A stretch of 64,000 nucleotides of DNA from Candidatus Fusicatenibacter intestinigallinarum (GCA_019119555.1 DWWU01000016.1:1-64000); one strand, 5' to 3'. Counted from the first letter of the stretch, positions 1-9,388 are shown. The notes: a model not told the origin generated them from the sequence alone. Numbers and translations are program-made.

Positions 1-567
1 TTCCTCCGTCACCTCGTCCTCTTTCTCATTCGGGTCAATTCCGAGGATGCGCAGAACGCCGTTAGTGGAAGCCGTCAGCAGCCATACCAGCGGAGCGAAG
101 AGTTTCGAGAAAAAGGTAATCAGCCCGGAAAGTCCCAGGGCAATCGCCTCTGTCTTGTTCATCGCCACACGCTTCGGCACCAGCTCGCCGAAAATCAGCG
201 TAACATAAGATAAAATCAAAGTGATAAGGACAACTGCAATCGTATCCAGCGTTCTCTCCGGAATCGGTACGCCGATGGACAACAGCCATGCGACCAGCGG
301 CTCCGAAAAGTTATCCGCCGCAAATGCACTGCCCAGAAAACCGGAGAGTGTAATCGCAACCTGAATCGTTGCCAAGAAGCGGGAAGGCTGCGACGTCAGC
401 TTCTGAAGTCTGATCGCCTTCTTATTTCCATCACTCACCATTTTTTCGAGCTTCGTGTCGTTAACTGAAACCACCGCAATTTCCACACATGCAAAAATTG
501 CGTTAATTGCAATCAATACGATCTGCAGTATAAGACTGCCTGCTATGTCACCGTCCAAGAAAATCAT
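1..567 (-). CDS. CNNM/hemolysin-C family membrane protein (partial, C-terminus beyond window)
   Basis: The 189 visible codons encode the N-terminal CNNM (DUF21) transmembrane domain. There is an N-terminal hydrophobic helix, the NAIFACVEIAVVS segment, the FLATIQVAITLSGFLGSAFAA stretch split over two helices, and the ILSYVTLIFGELVPKRVA motif typical of the family. Family members are membrane proteins linked to divalent metal (Mg2+/Co2+) transport or efflux, normally followed by CBS and CorC-HlyC domains, which would lie left of position 1. The ATG at 565-567 sits only one base after AGGAGG. A TTG ten bases downstream of that site is an alternative start. The family is clear; the substrate is not. 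Confidence 0.85.
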   Translation of the reverse strand, partial: MIFLDGDIAGSLILQIVLIAINAIFACVEIAVVSVNDTKLEKMVSDGNKKAIRLQKLTSQPSRFLATIQVAITLSGFLGSAFAADNFSEPLVAWLLSIGVPIPERTLDTIAVVLITLILSYVTLIFGELVPKRVAMNKTEAIALGLSGLITFFSKLFAPLVWLLTASTNGVLRILGIDPNEKEDEVTEE

Positions 568-639
568 TCCTCCTAAATATGTTTTTTGGGGTCACTGTTC
601 CGTCCCTTCGCAGCTGCGAGCCGTAATCCCATGAAAATC

Positions 640-667
640 GTCACAGTTCAGCCAGCTGAACTGTGAC
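640..667. repeat. 28-bp dispersed palindrome, copy 1
   Basis: Perfect 13-bp arms, GTCACAGTTCAGC and GCTGAACTGTGAC, around a 2-base centre. It lies in the 250-bp gap between the CNNM gene and the M18 aminopeptidase. The surrounding sequence (about 598-760) has further hairpin-like segments and a lone CTGAACAGTTG half-site near 750, so it may be a decayed long version. Confidence 0.85.
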
Positions 668-817
668 TGAAAATCGGCTTCGCTGCCCGGGCTTTCTCAC
701 GCCTGAATCATGTTCCTGCGGTCTCATCCGCAAGTGATCCGGCCTGACCTGAACAGTTGTATTTTTGTTTTTTAATGTACATAATATATTATAAAGCGTA
801 TTCTGTCAAGAGCAGAT

Positions 818-2197
818 TTACGCATTTTTCAGGAATGCTTCGTATCCCTTTTCTGTCTCATAGACGTCCGCTTTGGATGTAATCTCCCACGGCGCGTGCA
901 TATTCAGCACAGCAACGCCGGAGTCGATAACTTCCATACCGTACAGTGCCAGAATGTAAGCGATGGTTCCGCCTCCGCCTACGTCTACTTTTCCAAGCTC
1001 AGCCGTCTGCCATGCCACGCCTGCATCGTCCAGGATTCTCCGCAGATCTCCCAGATATTCCGCATTCGCATCATTGGAACCGGATTTTCCTCTTGAGCCT
1101 GTGAATTTGTTGAATACCATTCCTTTTCCGAAGAACGCGGCGTTCTTCTTCTCAAACGCCTGCGCGTACAACGGATCATAGCCTGCGCTCACATCGGAGG
1201 ACAGCATTCTGGAATTTGCCAGGCAGCGGCGCAGCTTCAGCTCCGAATAGTCGCCGGTCAGATTCATCAGCTCAGCCAGGACATTCTCAAAGAATCTGGA
1301 CTGCATACCGGTAGCGCCGACGCTGCCGATCTCCTCTTTGTCAACCAGAAGACAGCAGGTGGTTTTCTTCGCGTTCGTCACCTCAAGCATGGCAACCAGT
1401 GATGTGTACGCACACACACGGTCATCCTGGCCGTATGCCATGATCATGCTGGAATCCAGACCTGTCTCTCTTGCTTTTCCTGCCGGCACAATCTCCAGCT
1501 CAGCGGACAGGAAGTCCTCCTCCTCCATGCCGTATTTGTCATTGAGCAGTTTCAGGGTCATTGCTTTCACAGCTTCTTTTTCTTCCCCTTCCAGCGGCTG
1601 GCTTCCAATCAGGAGATCCAGATTTTCTCCTTCAATCACTTTCGCCGCTTTCTTTTCCATCTGCTCTCCGGACAGATGTACCAGAAGGTCTGTCACGCAG
1701 AATACCGGATCTTTTTCGTCCTCTCCGATTACGACGTCAACCACAGTTCCGTCTTTCTTTACCACAACGCCGTGGATTGCCAGAGGAAGCGCCACCCACT
1801 GATATTTCTTAATTCCGCCGTAATAATGTGTGTCCAGATAGGAGAATCCCGTATCTTCATACAGAGGATTCTGCTTTACGTCCAGACGCGGGGAGTCGAT
1901 ATGTGCTCCGAGAATATTCATACCGTCCGTCAGCGGCTTGCTGCCGATCTGAAACAGTACGACAGATTTTTTCATGCATACGGCATATACCTTGTCCCCT
2001 GCGTGCAGCGGAGTATCTTCCTGAATGCAGGTCTGCAGATCCACATAGCCTGCCTCCTCTGCCTGACGGATAATCTCCGTCACACACTCACGCTCCGTTT
2101 TTCCCTTATCCAGGAATTCCCGGTAAGCGTCACACAGCTTATTCATCTTCTTCAGTTCTTTCTTTTTGTAGTCATTCCATGATGTCTTTCTCTCCAT
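818..2197 (-). CDS. M18 family aminopeptidase
   Basis: A 459-residue zinc aminopeptidase that removes N-terminal residues from peptides in the cytoplasm. The M18 signatures are in order: GAHIDSPR with the first metal-ligand His near residue 99, the YYGGIKKYQW segment, AYGQDDRV, the DKEEIGSVG acidic pair, and the NMHAPWE metal-binding His near the C-terminus. The length matches the family. The ATG start is preceded by AAAGGAG at a normal distance. It runs in the same direction as the amidohydrolase upstream but is separated by 210 bp containing a palindrome copy, so it may be transcribed alone. No sign of damage. Confidence 0.93.
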   Translation of the reverse strand: MERKTSWNDYKKKELKKMNKLCDAYREFLDKGKTERECVTEIIRQAEEAGYVDLQTCIQEDTPLHAGDKVYAVCMKKSVVLFQIGSKPLTDGMNILGAHIDSPRLDVKQNPLYEDTGFSYLDTHYYGGIKKYQWVALPLAIHGVVVKKDGTVVDVVIGEDEKDPVFCVTDLLVHLSGEQMEKKAAKVIEGENLDLLIGSQPLEGEEKEAVKAMTLKLLNDKYGMEEEDFLSAELEIVPAGKARETGLDSSMIMAYGQDDRVCAYTSLVAMLEVTNAKKTTCCLLVDKEEIGSVGATGMQSRFFENVLAELMNLTGDYSELKLRRCLANSRMLSSDVSAGYDPLYAQAFEKKNAAFFGKGMVFNKFTGSRGKSGSNDANAEYLGDLRRILDDAGVAWQTAELGKVDVGGGGTIAYILALYGMEVIDSGVAVLNMHAPWEITSKADVYETEKGYEAFLKNA

Positions 2198-2244
2198 TGT
2201 ACTTTTCTCCTTTTTTTAATTTTGCTGCAATCTGCAGATATCCC

Positions 2245-2275
2245 GCAACAGTTCAGCCGACTGAACGGCTGCAAC
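2245..2275. repeat. Dispersed palindrome, copy 2 (imperfect)
   Basis: GCAACAGTTCAG followed by a short centre and CTGAACGGCTGC. It lies between the amidohydrolase stop and the aminopeptidase start. The right arm has drifted from the consensus. Confidence 0.75.
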
Positions 2276-2407
2276 TGCCACGCGATCTTTCAGCGCAGCA
2301 CCTGTGAAAAAATCAAAACGCCGGTTTTGGTTCTTTCACAGATGCTGCCCCTGTGTCCTTCCGCCGGAAACATGCAAAACATTCCGGATGTTCGCGCCGT
2401 TTCCTGT

Positions 2408-3700
2408 TTACTGAGCTGCCGCCGTTTCTCTCAGAATCTCCTCCGCCTTCTCATAAATCAGTTCCGGATCCACCGCCGTTCGGAATCTTCCGTTCTCATA
2501 GAGAATCTTTCCGTCGACCATCGTCAGGCATACGTTCTGCTTGCTCCCGCTGTACACCAGGTTCTTCTCCGGATCCGACAGCGGGTGCATGTTCGGCTGA
2601 TGCAGATCAATCATGATCAGGTCCGCCTTCTGCCCCGGCGTCAGTGTCTCACATTCCTTCAGCCCCATCGCCCGCGCTCCGCCGACCGTCGCCATCCGCA
2701 GCACCTGTTTCGCCGGCACTGCCGAAGCGTCCCTCTCCCGGAGCTTGGAAAGACCCGTCACAAGAAACATTTCCCGGAACATATCCAGACAGTTGTTGCT
2801 GGCCGCGCCGTCGGTTCCCACCGCCACCGGAATTCCCCGGCACAGGAACTCCGCCACCGGAGCAATGCCGCTGGCCAGCTTCGCATTGGAGCCGGGGCAC
2901 GTTACCGCAAAGAGACCGCGTCTGCGGAAAATCTCAAAATCCTCCGGAGCCAGCCAGATGCAGTGATATCCTCCGCCGCCGTAATCAAACAGCCCCAGCG
3001 CTTCCATCACCTGGGTCGGAGTTTTACCGTATCTTCCGATACACTCTCTGACCTCTTTCTCCGTCTCTGAATTATGGGCAAACACCGGTGCCCGGAATCT
3101 GTGCGCCAGATCCGCCAGCGCCTCCATTCGCTCCCTGGAGGTGGTATACTCCGCGTGAAATCCCAGGCGATAGCTGACAAGATCTCCCGGCCGGTTCCAG
3201 AGCCGGAAGCATCTCTCCTCATCCTCCGGCGACTGGCAGAAGTTATTCATCGCTCCCACAAGAACCGTGCGGAATCCGAAATCCCGGGCTGCCTTTCCCA
3301 CTGCATCGGGAATCAGATACATATCGAAAGCCGCGGTAATCCCGCTGGTCAGATACTCCAGAAATGCCAGCTGCGCCAGCCAGTAAATCTTCTCCTCATC
3401 CAGCTTTGCCTCCATGGGAAACACCTGACAGTTCAGCCATTCGTCCAGCGGCAGATCGTCGGCATAGGAGCGGAGAAACGTCATCGCAGAATGAGCGTGT
3501 GCGTTTTTAAAGCCGGGCATCAGCAGATTTCCTCCGGCATCAATCTCCCGGTCAAACGGTCCTTCTGCTGAGAGCGCTTCCCTGCCGGGATTTTCTCCCA
3601 CATAGGTGATCCGGTCGTTCTCCACATGGAGTTCTCCCTCAAAGACCGGCCTTTTTTCTTCCATCGTAAGAATCCATGCATGGTAAATTCGAAGCTTCAC
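2408..3700 (-). CDS. Amidohydrolase, SAH/MTA deaminase-like
   Basis: A 430-residue metal-dependent amidohydrolase resembling 5-methylthioadenosine/S-adenosylhomocysteine deaminases. The first metal site is the HAH in KNAHAHSAM (residues 68-70). A later His-containing FAHNSETEKE, the CPGSNAKLASG substrate-site motif and VGTDGAASNN with the catalytic Asp follow. The reading frame stays open upstream to about 3988, but GTG at 3698-3700 has an AGGAGG eight bases ahead and begins the family-like MKLRIYHAW sequence, so the extension is rejected. It lies 62 bp after purine nucleoside phosphorylase, which fits a purine/adenosine salvage operon. The exact substrate is inferred. Confidence 0.88.
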   Translation of the reverse strand: MKLRIYHAWILTMEEKRPVFEGELHVENDRITYVGENPGREALSAEGPFDREIDAGGNLLMPGFKNAHAHSAMTFLRSYADDLPLDEWLNCQVFPMEAKLDEEKIYWLAQLAFLEYLTSGITAAFDMYLIPDAVGKAARDFGFRTVLVGAMNNFCQSPEDEERCFRLWNRPGDLVSYRLGFHAEYTTSRERMEALADLAHRFRAPVFAHNSETEKEVRECIGRYGKTPTQVMEALGLFDYGGGGYHCIWLAPEDFEIFRRRGLFAVTCPGSNAKLASGIAPVAEFLCRGIPVAVGTDGAASNNCLDMFREMFLVTGLSKLRERDASAVPAKQVLRMATVGGARAMGLKECETLTPGQKADLIMIDLHQPNMHPLSDPEKNLVYSGSKQNVCLTMVDGKILYENGRFRTAVDPELIYEKAEEILRETAAAQ

Positions 3701-3762
3701 TCCCGACTCCTCCTTTCCCTCTGCTCTTCCGGCTTTTCCGGACGGCGCCGCCTGTGTCCCGC

Positions 3763-4590
3763 TTACCGGCACATGTTCCGGATACTCTCCGTCACCAGCT
3801 GACGGAACAGAGGCGCCACCCGGTCGGCGGCCTCCTGAACCTCCTGATGGGACAGAGGCTGCTCCGTCATTCCGCAGGCCAGATTGGAGATGCAGGAGAT
3901 TCCGCAGATTCTCATTCCCATATGGTTCGCCGCAACCGCCTCGCAGGCGGTGCTCATTCCCACAGCGTCCGCGCCGAGGATTCTGCACATTTTCACCTCG
4001 TGGGGGGATTCAAAATTCGGCCCGGTCAGCTGCAGATATGTCCCTTCCCGCAGGGGGATTCCCAGCTCCCGCGCCGTATTTCTGAGAATCTCCTGGAGAT
4101 CCCTGTCATAAATCCGGCTCATATCCGGAAATCTCGGCCCCAGTTTCTCACTGTTCGGCCCGATCAGCGGCGACGGAACAAAGCTGGAAATCTGATCTGT
4201 AATCATCATAAAATCCCCTGCCTGAAAGTCATAATTCACGCCCCCGGCGGCATTCGTCAGAAACAGAATCTCCGCTCCCATCCTCCGCATCAGCCGGATC
4301 GGAAGCACCACATCCGTCATGGGGTATCCTTCATAATAATGAACCCGTCCCTGCATCATCACAACGGGAACCTCCCCCACATGGGCGAACACAAATCTTC
4401 CCTTGTGTCCCTGCACCGTGGAAACCGGAAACCCTTCGATCTCCCGGTAAGGAATCTCTCCCTCCACCGGAAAATGTTCCGCGTAATCTCCCAGCCCTGA
4501 TCCCAGAACCAGCGCTGTCTTCGGCACAAAGGGAATCCTGTCCCTGCAGGATTCCAGACATCTCTCCAGTTTTTCAAAAACCTGTTCCAT
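3763..4590 (-). CDS. Purine-nucleoside phosphorylase
   Basis: A 275-residue trimeric-type purine nucleoside phosphorylase, which splits inosine or guanosine with phosphate into base and ribose-1-phosphate. Visible family motifs are LVLGSGLGDYAE near the N-terminus, VQGHKGRFV, the HYYEGYP phosphate-site segment, LTNAAGGVN, the LTGPNFESPHE substrate loop and DAVGMSTACEAVAANHMG. The ATG at 4588-4590 has a G-rich ribosome site (AGGGGG) upstream. A TTG two codons earlier is possible but too close to that site. A TTGTGT-17-TATAAT promoter lies upstream, and the amidohydrolase follows in the same direction. Confidence 0.93.
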   Translation of the reverse strand: MEQVFEKLERCLESCRDRIPFVPKTALVLGSGLGDYAEHFPVEGEIPYREIEGFPVSTVQGHKGRFVFAHVGEVPVVMMQGRVHYYEGYPMTDVVLPIRLMRRMGAEILFLTNAAGGVNYDFQAGDFMMITDQISSFVPSPLIGPNSEKLGPRFPDMSRIYDRDLQEILRNTARELGIPLREGTYLQLTGPNFESPHEVKMCRILGADAVGMSTACEAVAANHMGMRICGISCISNLACGMTEQPLSHQEVQEAADRVAPLFRQLVTESIRNMCR

Positions 4591-4651
4591 AACCAAGCAC
4601 CCCCTGCCACTGCCCTGTTGTCCGAAACACGGCCCAAACGATTATGTAATC

Positions 4652-4680
4652 ATTATATCCGATTCCTCCTCAGAACACAA
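4652..4680 (-). promoter_or_regulatory. Promoter for the purine phosphorylase gene
   Basis: On the minus strand, -35 TTGTGT (4675-4680), a 17-bp spacer and a perfect -10 TATAAT (4652-4657). It is placed about 60 bp before the start codon. Sigma-A type by match. Confidence 0.65.
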
Positions 4681-4691
4681 GAAACATTCAT

Positions 4692-4720
4692 TTGTTTTAG
4701 GGAGAAAAGTATGTTATATT
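4692..4720 (+). promoter_or_regulatory. Probable promoter for the GH3 gene
   Basis: TTGTTT (4692-4697), 17-bp spacer, TATATT (4715-4720), 34 bp before the ATG of the GH3 gene. It is divergent from the phosphorylase promoter. Partial consensus match. Confidence 0.5.
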
Positions 4721-4754
4721 TGTGTTATCATAACTCACAGAAAAGGAGCAAAGC

Positions 4755-7124
4755 ATGAAAAAAACTGTATTGGATGATTTCCTGAATCCACCGGTGCGCG
4801 ACGGCTATATTCCCGCGCCCTATCAGCTGGAGGAAGGTGAAAACATCAATGACTTTTACCTGGAACCCGTACTGTTTCACAATCCGGGCGGTCCAACCAT
4901 CGGCGTCACTACCTGCGGTGTCATCGTAAAGGACGGTCTGTTTTTCAAAGATATGGACAACGACGGCGTCCTGTCTCCCTATGAAGACTGGCGCAACGAC
5001 GATGAAACCCGCGCCAGGGATATGGTGGCTCATCTGCCTCTGAACCAGCAGGCCGGTCTGGTGCTGAACACCCTCTGGAACACTCCTCTTTCCTTCACAC
5101 GGGAAGAGGCCAAAGACGAAAATGGCAATATCGTTCCGGGAAAGATTTTCAAACGGTACGATCCCGAAGAACCGGAACCCAGCTCTCCGCTTCCGGGCGT
5201 CTCCATGCGCTGCGACGATTCCGATGTGCTGGAGCGCAAGCTGACCGCCGGCGTATACCGCGGCGAGATGCGCGCGGAAGCAGGGGTAGCCGCACTGTAT
5301 CACAACATCGGAACCCAGATGCTGGAGTACGAAGCCTGCCAGGGCGGCGTGGCAATCCCCTACTCCCTGCATACCAATCCGATCAATATCGGCTATCCCG
5401 ACTTTCTGGGAATGGGCGCGGCCTGCCTGGGAGACGGAAATTTTGATCTGGTATACGAGATGGCGGATACGGACCGGAAAATGATGAAAGCCTGCGGCCT
5501 GAATATTATGTACGGACCTCAGGTGGATGTGTCCACAGACCCCCGCTGGCCGAGAAACAGCGGAACCTACGGGGAGCGGCCGGACATCACAGCCGGGATC
5601 ACCAGCGCCCTGGTGGAAGGATATCAGAACGGTTCCGACGGTCTGAATGAGGGTTCCGTGGTACTGACGGTGAAGCACTTTCCCGGCGACGGTCCTGCCG
5701 AAAACGGATTTGAACCTCACCTGCCCATCGGACAGTGGAGACTCTATCCCACGCCAGGCTCCATGGAAAAATACCACCTGCCGCCGTTCCAGGCAGCGTT
5801 CGACAAAAAAGCGTCTGCGATCATGCCCGACTATTCCCGCATCAGCACCGACGGACGCAGCACACCCCAGTACTACAGAGGCAGACTGACCTCCACGGAG
5901 GAAGTCCCGTCCGCTTACTCCAAAGAACTGATCACCGATCTGGCACGGGACGTCATGGGCTTCGAGGGTTATGTCAACTCTGATTCCGGCATCACCAGCG
6001 TTCAGATTTACGGCGTGGAGCATCTGTCTGTTCCGGAACGTTATGCAAAAGCGATCTCCGCAGGCACCGACGTGATCGGCGGAAATTCCGATTCCGAACA
6101 TATTGTCGCGGCCGTCGAGCAGGGACTCCTTCCGAAAAAGGATCTGGATCGTGCCAATTACCGCCGTCTGCTGAGTCTGTTCAGACAGAAACGCGTGGAC
6201 AATCCTTACCTTGATCCGGACGCCGCAGACCGTGTGCGGTCCGAAAACTTTGAAAACGCAAAGAAGGCTGCCTACAAGGCCTGCCAGAAAGAAGTCGTTC
6301 TGGCGAAAAATCACGACGGCGTATTGCCGATGGAGAAAGGCCGGAAAGTATATATTGCTGTATTTTCCGGCGACGATGCGGGGGCTGCCCTGGCTCAGTC
6401 CATGGGCGCGGGAGTTGCCGGCGATTCCAGCAACGAAGCGCTGCGCGGACAGCTGGCAGACATGTTCACCGCAAGGGGCTACCAGGTCGTGGAAACGCCG
6501 GAAGAATGCGATTACGCTTACCTCCATGTATGGCCGAAACAGAACAATATCGTATTCCTTCAGTCTGCAATGCCGGTGCTGGAACTGGTGGACGGAGAAC
6601 TGACCGACGAGCGCGAAGTCAACAAGAGCCAGAAGAAAACCGGCCGGAAGATTCCTGTCCACACGTTGCGCGGCGTCGGCCGGATTTCTGAGCTCGCGGA
6701 AAAAGTTCATGCCGCCGGCGGCAAAGTCATCGCCACCTGCGTGGTCAGCAATCCCTGGATTCTGGACAGACTGGAGCCGTACGTGGACGGTCTCACATTC
6801 CAGTATACGGTTTCACCGGTGGCGATGAACAATGCGCTGGAATCCCAGATGGACGTTCTGTCAGGGGCGTACAATCCTACCGGAAAAATGAGCCTGACGA
6901 TGGTATCCTCTCCGGACGTCATCGCGATCACCGAAAAGGAAATCAACGGCGTTGTCCGCGAGATCTGCGCGTCTCCCAACGATGTGCCGGGCTATGATAA
7001 GGATCCGTATATCGATCCGGAAATTCTTGCCAGAGTCAGGGGCAGCAGCTACGCATACTGCGACGCCGACGGAAACTATTACCGCTCCGGTTTCGGTCTG
7101 CGCTATCCTTCCTGCGAACACTGA
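4755..7124 (+). CDS. Glycoside hydrolase family 3 protein
   Basis: A 789-residue GH3 enzyme (beta-glycosidase type) without a signal peptide, so probably cytoplasmic and acting on imported oligosaccharides. Near residue 66 there is a textbook EF-hand-like loop, DMDNDGVLSPYE, followed by DW. The GH3 barrel motif KHFPGDG is near residue 306. The region GFEGYVNSDSGITS near residue 408 holds the Asp expected to be the nucleophile, with SDSG instead of the common SDW. A second alpha/beta domain starts around residue 505 (KEVVLAKNHDGVLPM) and ends with the GLRYPS tail. GGAG precedes the ATG. It stands alone between divergent and convergent neighbours. The sugar specificity cannot be read from sequence. 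Confidence 0.9.
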   Translation: MKKTVLDDFLNPPVRDGYIPAPYQLEEGENINDFYLEPVLFHNPGGPTIGVTTCGVIVKDGLFFKDMDNDGVLSPYEDWRNDDETRARDMVAHLPLNQQAGLVLNTLWNTPLSFTREEAKDENGNIVPGKIFKRYDPEEPEPSSPLPGVSMRCDDSDVLERKLTAGVYRGEMRAEAGVAALYHNIGTQMLEYEACQGGVAIPYSLHTNPINIGYPDFLGMGAACLGDGNFDLVYEMADTDRKMMKACGLNIMYGPQVDVSTDPRWPRNSGTYGERPDITAGITSALVEGYQNGSDGLNEGSVVLTVKHFPGDGPAENGFEPHLPIGQWRLYPTPGSMEKYHLPPFQAAFDKKASAIMPDYSRISTDGRSTPQYYRGRLTSTEEVPSAYSKELITDLARDVMGFEGYVNSDSGITSVQIYGVEHLSVPERYAKAISAGTDVIGGNSDSEHIVAAVEQGLLPKKDLDRANYRRLLSLFRQKRVDNPYLDPDAADRVRSENFENAKKAAYKACQKEVVLAKNHDGVLPMEKGRKVYIAVFSGDDAGAALAQSMGAGVAGDSSNEALRGQLADMFTARGYQVVETPEECDYAYLHVWPKQNNIVFLQSAMPVLELVDGELTDEREVNKSQKKTGRKIPVHTLRGVGRISELAEKVHAAGGKVIATCVVSNPWILDRLEPYVDGLTFQYTVSPVAMNNALESQMDVLSGAYNPTGKMSLTMVSSPDVIAITEKEINGVVREICASPNDVPGYDKDPYIDPEILARVRGSSYAYCDADGNYYRSGFGLRYPSCEH

Positions 7125-7160
7125 CACACGCAGGCCTGCAGGCGGCCGTTGGGCTTGGAA

Positions 7161-7187
7161 CAAGGAGTTCCGCCCGCGGAACTCTTG
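7161..7187 (+). other. Hairpin downstream of the GH3 gene
   Basis: Inverted repeat around GGAGTTCCG / CGGAACTC, 36 bp after the GH3 stop. There is no T-run, so termination is only suggested. Confidence 0.4.
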
Positions 7188-7219
7188 CGCCGAACGCGGT
7201 CGCCTTAGCAACAGATTTC

Positions 7220-7259
7220 AAAAAAAGGGCTGCCTGGAATTGATTTTCCCGGCAGCCCT
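7220..7259 (-). terminator. Rho-independent terminator for the J-domain operon
   Basis: Read on the minus strand, GGGCTGCC pairs with GGCAGCCC and is followed by seven T. It lies 160 bp after the J-domain gene stop. The plus strand lacks a good T-run, so it mainly serves the minus-strand operon. Confidence 0.8.
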
Positions 7260-7419
7260 CTTAAAAGGGGAGGATAAGTATTTCAAAGTTATCTTTGGTG
7301 AAGTTGTCCCTGGTGGGGGATCCAGTGGACATTCTCTATTATGCCCTCCCCTCTGTCTTTTATACACAGCGTTCTGCTTTTTTCAGAATTTCCTGCCGCT
7401 TCGCCTGCCTGTTTTGCCG

Positions 7420-8100
7420 TCAGCAGCAGTAAAATCCTCTGCCCCCGTAGCAGCAGCAGTTGCACAGCGCATTGATTGCAAGACATTCACAGCACCATTT
7501 TCCCATATCGGTTCCGGTACGCTCGTATCCATATCCTTCGCCCATATCCGTATACCACTGTCCGCCGCCCTGGAGCTGTGAAAGCAGCTGTCGGTACTGC
7601 AGATTGTCGGGTTCCATATTGACAGCGGTCTGTGCATCCTGGACAGCGCTGATGTTATTCCCAAGCCCCGCGTTGGCTATCGCGTGAAGATAATACCACT
7701 GTGCATTGTGGCCTGAAATATTGTTCAGGACGCGCATTGCCTCCTGATATCTCATGTTGTTGAGGAAATTTGCAGCCGCACGAAGCTCTGCGTCCTCGCT
7801 GCTGCCGCTTTGATAACCGCCGCTGTAACCACCGGTTCCATATCCATAACCTCCTCCGTAACCGCCGTAGTTTCCTCCGTAACCACTCTGCTGATAGGAG
7901 GAAGTACCGTTTTCCTTCTCCTCCATAATCTGCTTATAGGCCTGCTGTACCTGTTTGAATTTCTCCTCTGCTTCTGCTTTATTCGGATTATTGATATTGG
8001 CGTCGGGATGATATTTCCTGCTCAGCTTTCGGTAGGCCTTTTTGATTTCCTCCGTACTGGCGTCTCTGGATACCCCGAGCACCTCATATGGATCTGTCAT
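7420..8100 (-). CDS. J-domain protein with Gly/Tyr-rich linker, TPR-like segment and Cys-rich tail
   Basis: A 226-residue protein beginning with a canonical DnaJ domain ([23 protein letters not shown] at residues 31-33), so it should recruit and stimulate an Hsp70. Residues about 70-100 are almost all Gly, Tyr and Ser. A helical segment about 105-165 resembles tetratricopeptide repeats ([12 protein letters not shown], then [19 protein letters not shown]). The last 25 residues hold nine cysteines in CCECL, CNCCCY and FYCC clusters, suggesting metal binding. The ATG overlaps the upstream stop as TGATG, so translation is probably coupled. It is the last gene of a three-gene operon. DnaJ proper is excluded because the zinc-finger repeats are absent. 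Client and role are unknown. Confidence 0.85.
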   Translation of the reverse strand: MTDPYEVLGVSRDASTEEIKKAYRKLSRKYHPDANINNPNKAEAEEKFKQVQQAYKQIMEEKENGTSSYQQSGYGGNYGGYGGGYGYGTGGYSGGYQSGSSEDAELRAAANFLNNMRYQEAMRVLNNISGHNAQWYYLHAIANAGLGNNISAVQDAQTAVNMEPDNLQYRQLLSQLQGGGQWYTDMGEGYGYERTGTDMGKWCCECLAINALCNCCCYGGRGFYCC

Positions 8101-8945
8101 CAATGTTTCTTCTCCTCGTCTTCACTTTCGCGTTTGTATTTGAGCACTTCATATTTTGTCCAGATACCAGCATACAATATATTTCTCAAAATGTCTACAT
8201 TTTCCAGTATCGGAAGTTTCTCAAACGCTCTGGAAGCTTCCGCCGTCATCATCAGCAGAATCTTCTCCACGATGTCCTCAAACCCTTCTGTCTCCTGAAG
8301 AAAAATCAGAGGATTATAATTTCCCGTTTTTTTATCCTTCTCCACATCTTCATAGGCATCCATCAGGTAAATATATTTCCCGATATAAAATCCCAGACGC
8401 CCAAGATCCTCTTTCCAGATATCGTCCCGAAGCTGGTAGATCTCCGCCAGCACTTCTCCCGTATATCCTGCTGCCTGATCCAGATTTCTGGAATTTTCCG
8501 CCTCACAGATATGAATTTTTTTCAGATAATTTTTAACCGCCTTTGTCTGTCTCGGATATGCCTGCGCTACCTTCAGAAAAGAACCGCGGAGCGCTTTCGC
8601 TCCGATCAGCGCCGCATGATTTTTCTCATCCTCCCAGTCATCCAGCAGATTATAGTAAGTGAGCAGTATATTCATATCCGCCGCGTAACGGGTAAATTCG
8701 TTGCGCAGGCAGACATGCTTTCTGCCCGGATGCACAACGCAGCGATGCTCCTCCCGGACGGTTTTGTCCTCATACAGGCCCGTCAGCAGAATCGCAAGAA
8801 ACGTCATGTCGTATGTAAGCGTTGCCTGCCCTTTCATGCCGTAGGCTTCCTTCAGATCCTGACAGACGCCGCAGTAATAAGCATGATATTTTTCATAGTC
8901 CTTGATTTTCAGGTCTTCTTTTCTGACCGTAACATATCCAAACAT
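8100..8945 (-). CDS. DUF5685-like protein of unknown function
   Basis: A 281-residue, helix-rich soluble protein that resembles the DUF5685 family from memory. It starts [20 protein letters not shown] and has paired Cys (YYCGVCQDL near residue 25), further Cys and His ([13 protein letters not shown] near residue 70), a [12 protein letters not shown] motif near residue 97 and [22 protein letters not shown] near residue 190 (quoted here in part only). The Cys/His pattern and paired acidic motifs look like metal or lipid-phosphate binding, but this is inference. It overlaps the J-domain gene by one base and lies 17 bp after the zinc-ribbon membrane gene. Confidence 0.75.
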   Translation of the reverse strand: MFGYVTVRKEDLKIKDYEKYHAYYCGVCQDLKEAYGMKGQATLTYDMTFLAILLTGLYEDKTVREEHRCVVHPGRKHVCLRNEFTRYAADMNILLTYYNLLDDWEDEKNHAALIGAKALRGSFLKVAQAYPRQTKAVKNYLKKIHICEAENSRNLDQAAGYTGEVLAEIYQLRDDIWKEDLGRLGFYIGKYIYLMDAYEDVEKDKKTGNYNPLIFLQETEGFEDIVEKILLMMTAEASRAFEKLPILENVDILRNILYAGIWTKYEVLKYKRESEDEEKKH

Positions 8946-8962
8946 GCGGTATTCAATCCCTT

Positions 8963-9370
8963 TCAGGTGCGTTTGATAAATTTCGTATTACATTTCGGGC
9001 ACCGGATCTCGATGGTTCCTTTTCCCCGGGGAACCCGAACCTTCTGCCGGCAGTGGGGGCACCGGAAATACGCGTAATTTTTGTCCCGGCGGGTTCCTGA
9101 TCCGCCCCGGAAGACGCCTGTGATCCGGTCCTTGATCTCCATGTATTTGTCATTTTCCGCCAGGCGTTTTGCGTGATTTCTGGAGAATACCCGGAAATAA
9201 CACCATATCAGGAGCAGGAGAGACACAAAGTAAATCAGGCTGCTTCCTGTGATGAGCCCGATAATCATAAGTATAATCGCCGTCCAGAGGGAAAAATTCC
9301 CCAGCGGATCCATACCATATCGGCCGTACATAAAATTCGACAGCCATTCTCTGAATTTGTTCATAATCAT
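8963..9370 (-). CDS. Small membrane protein with C-terminal zinc ribbon
   Basis: A 135-residue protein. Residues about 25-60 form one or two hydrophobic helices (LWTAIILMIIGLITG, then IYFVSLLLLIWCYF). They are followed by a basic region and a four-cysteine zinc ribbon at the end, FRCPHCRQKV and IRCPKCNTKF. This layout suggests a membrane-anchored, cytoplasmic zinc-binding module. AAGGATG lies seven bases before the ATG. It is the first gene of the operon with the DUF5685-like and J-domain genes, whose conserved-looking grouping hints at a shared task in membrane-linked protein quality control (inference). No named family was recognised. Confidence 0.75.
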   Translation of the reverse strand: MIMNKFREWLSNFMYGRYGMDPLGNFSLWTAIILMIIGLITGSSLIYFVSLLLLIWCYFRVFSRNHAKRLAENDKYMEIKDRITGVFRGGSGTRRDKNYAYFRCPHCRQKVRVPRGKGTIEIRCPKCNTKFIKRT

Positions 9371-9388
9371 TTACACATCCTTCATTTT

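Noticed and set aside
3701-3988. N-terminal extension of the amidohydrolase
   Set aside because: It overlaps the purine phosphorylase gene in another frame. The GTG at 3698-3700 has a strong ribosome site and a family-like start.
4728-6710. Long open frame on the minus strand opposite the GH3 gene
   Set aside because: Covers the GH3 gene in antisense, with no ribosome site and low-complexity translation.
7190-7420. Plus-strand open frame after the GH3 gene
   Set aside because: It crosses the minus-strand terminator and continues antisense to the J-domain gene. No ribosome site.
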